DNA of 64,000 nucleotides from Pedobacter hiemivivus (GTDB taxonomy: Bacteria > Bacteroidota > Bacteroidia > Sphingobacteriales > Sphingobacteriaceae): contig NZ_SJSM01000004.1 of assembly GCF_004331685.1 (NCBI RefSeq), positions 372,001-436,000 of the forward strand, in the 5' to 3' direction. Below, piece by piece: positions 59,864 to 64,000 of this stretch; within the stretch, counting starts at the first letter, position 1, and each line of letters begins with the position of its first letter. The notes beneath the pieces were generated by a model, which saw only the letters and a program-made list of their open reading frames with translations, did no database searches and had not been told where the DNA came from. A program made the translations under genes and the position numbers.

Positions 59864-61030
59864 CATTTTTCTTTTTGATTTCTCCCAGGCTGCACTTTGA
59901 TTTTTTCTAAAATATCTAAATATCCCTGCTATAACAGCGTAATTCATTACGCAAAAATAGTATGGGATAAATAGTGCTTTTATCCTGATGTTTCTTTGCT
60001 CAAAATACAAGCCTAACAGACTTAAAGCATAAAAAGAGGCTTGTAATGCAAAGAGAATCTGATAAAATAGAATTTGTGTTCGATAGGCGATTAAGGCATT
60101 TAAAATAAAAACGATAATCAATAAAAACGGAGTAATTGTCCACCTTAATACTCTATGACTTATATACTGAAAAGTGAAGACCGGGTAATAAAATGGGTTA
60201 GCAGCTCTTTTTAACCTTAAAATGGATTGAATTCCCCCGGCAGCAATTCTAATTTTTCGTTTTAATTCTTCGCTGGTATTTTCTGATGCGGTCTCCATAG
60301 CATAGGCATTAGCTTCGTAAGCAATTATGTAGCCTTTTTCAGCTATTCGCATGGCAATCATATGATCGTCTATTATGGTATCAGACTCAACGGGTTGGTA
60401 AAGAGCTGTCCTTATGCTAAATAGCTCCCCTGCTGCGCCAACATTGGAGTAAAGCTCATAATCCAATTTTTTAAGTAAGGATTCGTACTTCCAATAAAAG
60501 CCCTCACCTGCGGAGCTGGCATCGGCCTTCTCTGCTACGAGTATCCTTTTTTCTCCGGCAACGGCACCAACTTTAGGATTTTGATAATGCTTCACCAATT
60601 CAAGAATTGCATCCTCATTTAGGAACGTGTTGGCATCCGTAAAAACAATTACCTCGCTAGTCACAAAGGGGATCGCTCTTTTAATTGCAGCCATTTTCCC
60701 TGCTCGTAAATCCTGATGTAATAAGATAATCTCAGGATGCACCCGCACCTTATCTGGAGTTCTGTCAGTAGAGCCGTCTGTAACAAACATAATCTTGATC
60801 TTATCCTTAGGATAATTAAGTTGCAGCGAATTTGTTATTTTTTCATCTATCAGGTCTTCTTCATTGTAGGCTGCAATAACGAGGGTTACACTTGGTAAAT
60901 TAACATTTGTCGCAAAATTAAATGGCTTTGCAAATAGCCGTTTAATTTTTACAAGGATAGATAATAGGAAACCATAACCTATAAAAGTGTATGCGACAAG
61001 AGAAAGACAGATCCAAAAAGCTACTACCAT
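59858..61030 (-). CDS. membrane-bound family 2 glycosyltransferase
   Basis: 390 residues. One N-terminal membrane segment (about 5-27) is followed by the GT-A core (PSVTLVIAAYNEEDLIDEKI, MFVTDGSTDRTPDKV, VIVFTDANTFLNED with the DxN/DxD motif, AGELFSIRTALYQPVESDTI and DDHMIAMRIA). Three or four membrane segments close the chain (about 288-370). It is processive-like in layout and probably adds sugars to an exopolysaccharide at the inner membrane. It lies seven bases downstream of the other GT2 gene. Confidence 0.92.
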   Translation of the reverse strand: MVVAFWICLSLVAYTFIGYGFLLSILVKIKRLFAKPFNFATNVNLPSVTLVIAAYNEEDLIDEKITNSLQLNYPKDKIKIMFVTDGSTDRTPDKVRVHPEIILLHQDLRAGKMAAIKRAIPFVTSEVIVFTDANTFLNEDAILELVKHYQNPKVGAVAGEKRILVAEKADASSAGEGFYWKYESLLKKLDYELYSNVGAAGELFSIRTALYQPVESDTIIDDHMIAMRIAEKGYIIAYEANAYAMETASENTSEELKRKIRIAAGGIQSILRLKRAANPFYYPVFTFQYISHRVLRWTITPFLLIIVFILNALIAYRTQILFYQILFALQASFYALSLLGLYFEQRNIRIKALFIPYYFCVMNYAVIAGIFRYFRKNQSAAWEKSKRKML

Positions 61031-61037
61031 TTATTTT

Positions 61038-61949
61038 TTATATTTTAAAACCAAGTTTATCACTGTTTTTTGAATTTGTAAAATTCCACAATACACCTTT
61101 AAAAACCCATTTAATCAAATCTGATCGGCCTTTCAAAAGGTAAACTATAATCTGTTTGGGACATGCGATTAATGAATAATAAACACTAAAAAGAAAAGTA
61201 TTTAAACCGCCAGTATTTCTTCTGATGAATAATATCCTATTCCTAGTCATAAAGTATGTTTTTAGGCTACTTTCTTTGCCAACACTTATAGACTCCTTAT
61301 GATATACTCTTGTTTTTCCTGTGAACCAAATCTTTTTGCCCGCTTTTTTAAATTTCTCGCACCAATCCAACTCTTCATAATATAGAAAGAATTGTTCGGC
61401 CATTAACCCCACACTTTCCAGGTCAGCTTTCCGGCACATCATCGCAGCTCCATGGCAGTAGCCAGTTTCTCGACTGTCAGAGTTGTACTGGCCTTCGTCT
61501 CTTTCCATGCTTCCTATCCCTTTATTTCGGCATGTTAAGTAATTCATTTCTGTAAAACCTGCGTACTGTATAATATTAGGCTGCTCGTAATATAGAAGTA
61601 AAGGAGATATAATACCGATCTCTGGATATTGTTTAAATTCTGTAATTAATGTTTCAAGCAGCCCCTTAACAATCTCAGTATCATTATTGAGAAATAAAAT
61701 ATAATCACCTTTAGCTATTTTAACGCCTAAATTATTTCCACCTGCAAATCCTAAATTAACTGCTGACTTAATATAGATAAGATCCGGATAAACCTCTTTA
61801 TAGGCATTTTCATGATCCTCTCTACTCCCATTATCCACCAGGATCACCTCAACATTATCAAGCTCAGTGTTGACTTTTACAGATTTAAGAAAATCAATTG
61901 TTACCTGCGGCTGATTAAAATTTACAGTGATTATCGAAGTGGTTTTCAT
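61038..61949 (-). CDS. family 2 glycosyltransferase (rhamnosyltransferase-like)
   Basis: 303 residues. GT-A signatures: SIITVNFNQPQVTIDFLKSV, VEVILVDNGSREDHENAYKE, NLGFAGGNNLGVKIAKGDYI, LFLNNDTEIVKG (NDT for the metal site), GYCHGAAMMCRKADLESVGL and FLYYEELDWCEKFKKAGKK. Typical of the WcaA/RfbF-like group that transfers rhamnose or related sugars to O-antigen. The C-terminal 60 residues carry one hydrophobic segment. Operon with the membrane-bound GT2. Confidence 0.92.
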   Translation of the reverse strand: MKTTSIITVNFNQPQVTIDFLKSVKVNTELDNVEVILVDNGSREDHENAYKEVYPDLIYIKSAVNLGFAGGNNLGVKIAKGDYILFLNNDTEIVKGLLETLITEFKQYPEIGIISPLLLYYEQPNIIQYAGFTEMNYLTCRNKGIGSMERDEGQYNSDSRETGYCHGAAMMCRKADLESVGLMAEQFFLYYEELDWCEKFKKAGKKIWFTGKTRVYHKESISVGKESSLKTYFMTRNRILFIRRNTGGLNTFLFSVYYSLIACPKQIIVYLLKGRSDLIKWVFKGVLWNFTNSKNSDKLGFKI

Positions 61950-62291
61950 ATTGTAGTAAAAGTAATTCTTTTAGCTGTAAAACAGTAAGCTATTTGAAGA
62001 TACAATACAGATCATTTCGTATTTTGATAGCGCTTGCCCCTAATGCTCGATATGAATTTAGGGCTTTAAACGAATATTTACATAAAAAACTATAAAAAAC
62101 TTTACTAATAAATTACTTTCACAAAGTAAATCACAAACATATGCAAATGGGATAATATTTGAACTAAAAGTTACAAGTAACTAATATATTACCAATTTCA
62201 TAAATATTATTATTCCTGTTATTATGATTTAATTCCTACTTTTGCGCAACGGGCTACAATCTCCTACCTAATAGATCTTTAATTAATAACC
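61950..62291. other. divergent promoter region between the GT2 and GT14 genes
   Basis: 342 bases, very AT-rich, no gene. It holds the plus-strand -7 element at 62237-62244. The upstream A/T tracts are consistent with two divergent promoters. No repeat or operator recognised. Confidence 0.6.
62237..62244 (+). promoter_or_regulatory. TAnnTTTG -7 element before the GT14 gene
   Basis: TACTTTTG fits the -7 consensus and lies 47 bases before the ATG at 62292. No clear -33 element. Confidence 0.5.
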
Positions 62292-63164
62292 ATGCGCATT
62301 GCTCATCTTATTTTAACTTATACAAATCCGTTCCAAACTGAAAGGATGATCAGAAATATGATGCATGAAGATTTCGACTTTTACATTCATGTTGACAAGA
62401 AGTTTGATATTAATCCCCACCTGTTCTTAAAGACCTTACCCAATGTTTATTTCATTAATAACAGAGTAGATGTTAAATGGGCTGGATTTAATACCGTTAT
62501 AGCAACCTTTGCATCCATTAAAGAAATTCTTGCTACGGAAACAAAATATGATTTCATTAACCTATTAAGTGGTCAGGACTACCCTCTTAAACCAGCTGCT
62601 CAGTTAGCAACTTTTTTTGAACAAAATAAAGGTAAAGAGTTTATTAGTTTTAAGGATATAAAGAATGACTGGAAAGAAGGATTGATCCGAATGGAGCGCT
62701 ACTTCCTCTCAAATTATAATTTTAAAGGAAAATTTACCTTAGAAAAAATTATCAATTTTGTAATGCCGCCAAAAAAAATACCTTACAATATGCATCCTTA
62801 TGGTAAATCTATGTTCTGGATGCTTAGTCCAGAGGCTGCAATGTACGTTGTTGAAAAAGTTGAGAATGACAAAAAATTAATGCAATTCTTCTCTTTTTGT
62901 TGGGGAAGTGACGAATTCGTATTTCAAACTGTGTTAATGAACTCAAGTTATAAAGATAAGGTCATTAACGAAAATTACCGCTTTATAGATTGGTCGTTAG
63001 GTGGTGCGAATCCAAAAATTTTAGATGAAAATGACTTTAAACCAATTCAAGAATCTAATATGTTATTTGCCAGAAAAATGGACATGGTTAAAAGTTCAAA
63101 ACTAATGAATCTAATAGACAGTAATCTTTTAACGCTCTTTGGTGTATTGACATGGCACATATAA
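62292..63164 (+). CDS. beta-1,6-N-acetylglucosaminyltransferase-like protein (GT14)
   Basis: 290 residues. The opening MRIAHLILTYTNPFQTERMI, DFYIHVDKKFDINPHLF and DVKWAGFNTVIATFASIKEI, then INLLSGQDYPLKPAAQLATF, are the core-2/I-branching GT14 pattern also used by bacterial capsule enzymes. SMFWMLSPEAAMYVVEKVEN and FCWGSDEFVFQTVLMNSS (Asp-Glu) follow. It is probably a cytoplasmic transferase in surface polysaccharide assembly. It overlaps the next gene by 13 bases. Confidence 0.88.
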   Translation: MRIAHLILTYTNPFQTERMIRNMMHEDFDFYIHVDKKFDINPHLFLKTLPNVYFINNRVDVKWAGFNTVIATFASIKEILATETKYDFINLLSGQDYPLKPAAQLATFFEQNKGKEFISFKDIKNDWKEGLIRMERYFLSNYNFKGKFTLEKIINFVMPPKKIPYNMHPYGKSMFWMLSPEAAMYVVEKVENDKKLMQFFSFCWGSDEFVFQTVLMNSSYKDKVINENYRFIDWSLGGANPKILDENDFKPIQESNMLFARKMDMVKSSKLMNLIDSNLLTLFGVLTWHI

Positions 63165-63526
63165 TTAACCTTACAACCTTTAAGGATACAAGAGGTATAT
63201 TAACTGTATTAGATAAGGTTGTTGATTTTGAAATTAAACGCCTCTTTTACATTTACGCAGTTGATAATTCTGACCGTGGTGGCCACAGACACCACAATAC
63301 CTATCAGGCTGCCATATGTATTCAAGGTTCTTGCCAGATCACTAATAATAATGGTAAGAAAACAGAAGTATTTGATTTAGACTCCCCAGAAAAATGTTTA
63401 ATTTTAAAACCGGAGGATTGGCATATAATGCATGATTTTTCAACTGATGCTATTTTACTTGTACTAGCCTCTACTGCATTTGATCCAAAAGATTACATCT
63501 ATGAACCATACGATAATCCCATATGA
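63152..63526 (+). CDS. dTDP-sugar 3,4-ketoisomerase (FdtA/QdtA, WxcM-like)
   Basis: 124 residues. Cupin fold: [40 protein letters not shown] (the HxHH motif with the catalytic His), [15 protein letters not shown] and [20 protein letters not shown]. It isomerises dTDP-4-keto-6-deoxyglucose to the 3-keto sugar, the step before 3-amination. The partner aminotransferase follows directly, overlapping by 26 bases. Confidence 0.9.
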   Translation: MAHIINLTTFKDTRGILTVLDKVVDFEIKRLFYIYAVDNSDRGGHRHHNTYQAAICIQGSCQITNNNGKKTEVFDLDSPEKCLILKPEDWHIMHDFSTDAILLVLASTAFDPKDYIYEPYDNPI

Positions 63527-64000
63527 GAATTTAAAAACGCTCAATAAGCCTTTTGAAGATGAGCTAAAACAAAAGTTCTCGGATTTTTTGGATAAAGGCT
63601 GGTATATTCTGGGGGAAGAAGTTTCTTTATTTGAAAAGGAATTTGGCGACTTTCATAATGAAAAATATGTAGTAGGTGTTGCAAATGGATTGGATGCACT
63701 TATACTTTCGCTAAAGTGTTGTAATTTTAAAACAGGGGATGAAGTTATTGTTCCATCTAACACTTACATAGCTACTATTCTGGCCATATTACATTGCGGT
63801 TTAACACCTGTGTTTGTTGAGCCTGATATAGCCACTTACAACATTAATCCTGAAGAAATAAAGAAGGCGCTCACCAAGCGCACCGTAGCCATTATGCTTG
63901 TTCATTTATATGGCCAATGTTGTGACATGGACGCTATTACTTCGATCGCTAAAGAGAATAACCTAAAATTAATAGAAGATTGTGCGCAAGCACATGGTGC
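63501..64000 (+). CDS. DegT/DnrJ/EryC1/StrS sugar aminotransferase, 3'-truncated by window edge
   Basis: Open frame from ATG at 63501 to the last base (166 codons). Family features: [56 protein letters not shown] (the GT/N-G-x-D-A-L motif), [36 protein letters not shown] and [10 protein letters not shown] (Asp contacting the PLP ring). The PLP Lys lies beyond the window. With the preceding ketoisomerase it should make dTDP-3-amino-3,6-dideoxyhexose (Fuc3N or Qui3N) for a surface polysaccharide. Confidence 0.9.
   Translation, partial: MNHTIIPYENLKTLNKPFEDELKQKFSDFLDKGWYILGEEVSLFEKEFGDFHNEKYVVGVANGLDALILSLKCCNFKTGDEVIVPSNTYIATILAILHCGLTPVFVEPDIATYNINPEEIKKALTKRTVAIMLVHLYGQCCDMDAITSIAKENNLKLIEDCAQAHG

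Noticed and set aside
1..64000. CRISPR arrays, tRNA and rRNA genes
   Set aside because: I found no regularly spaced repeats and no convincing tRNA cloverleaf or rRNA signature while reading; a tRNAscan-SE or Infernal run would be decisive.

Overview
The window is a chromosomal segment of a Bacteroidota bacterium, most likely Sphingobacteriaceae (Pedobacter or a close relative). The evidence is low GC, starts without Shine-Dalgarno sequences, several TAnnTTTG-type -7 promoter elements, a type IX secretion (CHU_C) sorting domain, a DUF6266 gene, an S46 dipeptidyl-peptidase and the Bacteroidota form of the zeaxanthin operon. I saw no rRNA, tRNA, CRISPR array or intact transposase. All calls come from reading the sequence; no database search was run.

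Layout. 1-7.06 kb: six co-directional genes of mostly unknown function (beta-rich envelope proteins, a multi-pass membrane protein, an alpha/beta hydrolase, a PAS-LuxR regulator, a membrane coiled-coil protein). 7.16-8.88 kb: two tandem paralogous membrane proteins. 8.9-9.5 kb: a patchwork of gene relics and two operator-like palindromes. 9.5-13.1 kb: a secreted sugar-dehydrogenase/cytochrome c fusion with a TIM-barrel lipoprotein. 13.6-16.9 kb: envelope and stress genes (DUF4142, BrkB/YihY, ECF sigma factor). 17.0-22.6 kb: accessory housekeeping genes (truncated PepE copy, toxin-antitoxin-like pair, Nudix, GNAT, DinB, MFS), with fragments of a luciferase-like gene inserted at their ends. 22.7-24.7 kb: an orphan contractile tail tube plus sheath pair. 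24.8-32.4 kb: the intact luciferase-like oxidoreductase, a DUF2867 SDR, and a MarR-led carotenoid operon (crtI, crtB, unknown, SRPBCC, crtZ, lycopene cyclase). 32.5-36.0 kb: a 1158-residue T9SS cargo. 36.0-40.0 kb: full-length PepE, a HigBA module, and a DUF6266 / holin-like / endolysin-like / u-spanin-like set. 40.0-46.6 kb: miscellaneous enzymes, an S46 peptidase and a small cold-shock-associated gene with a long leader.

46.8-59.9 kb holds the main find: a compact biosynthetic cluster. One 2208-residue protein reads A-T-KS-AT-ACP-aminotransferase. A second protein reads C-A-T-TE. They are followed by a phosphopantetheinyl transferase, a JmjC/cupin-8 oxygenase and an FkbM methyltransferase. 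The logic predicts an amino acid extended by malonate and transaminated to a 3,4-diamino acid, joined to a second amino acid, released by the thioesterase, then hydroxylated and methylated. 59.9-64.0 kb: polysaccharide genes (two GT2, one GT14, a dTDP-sugar 3,4-ketoisomerase and a sugar aminotransferase cut by the window end).

A second theme is DNA scarring. Near-identical or diverged pieces of pepE, the luciferase-like gene, the endolysin-like gene and a small unknown gene recur at gene borders across about 30 kb, which points to repeated duplication and deletion.
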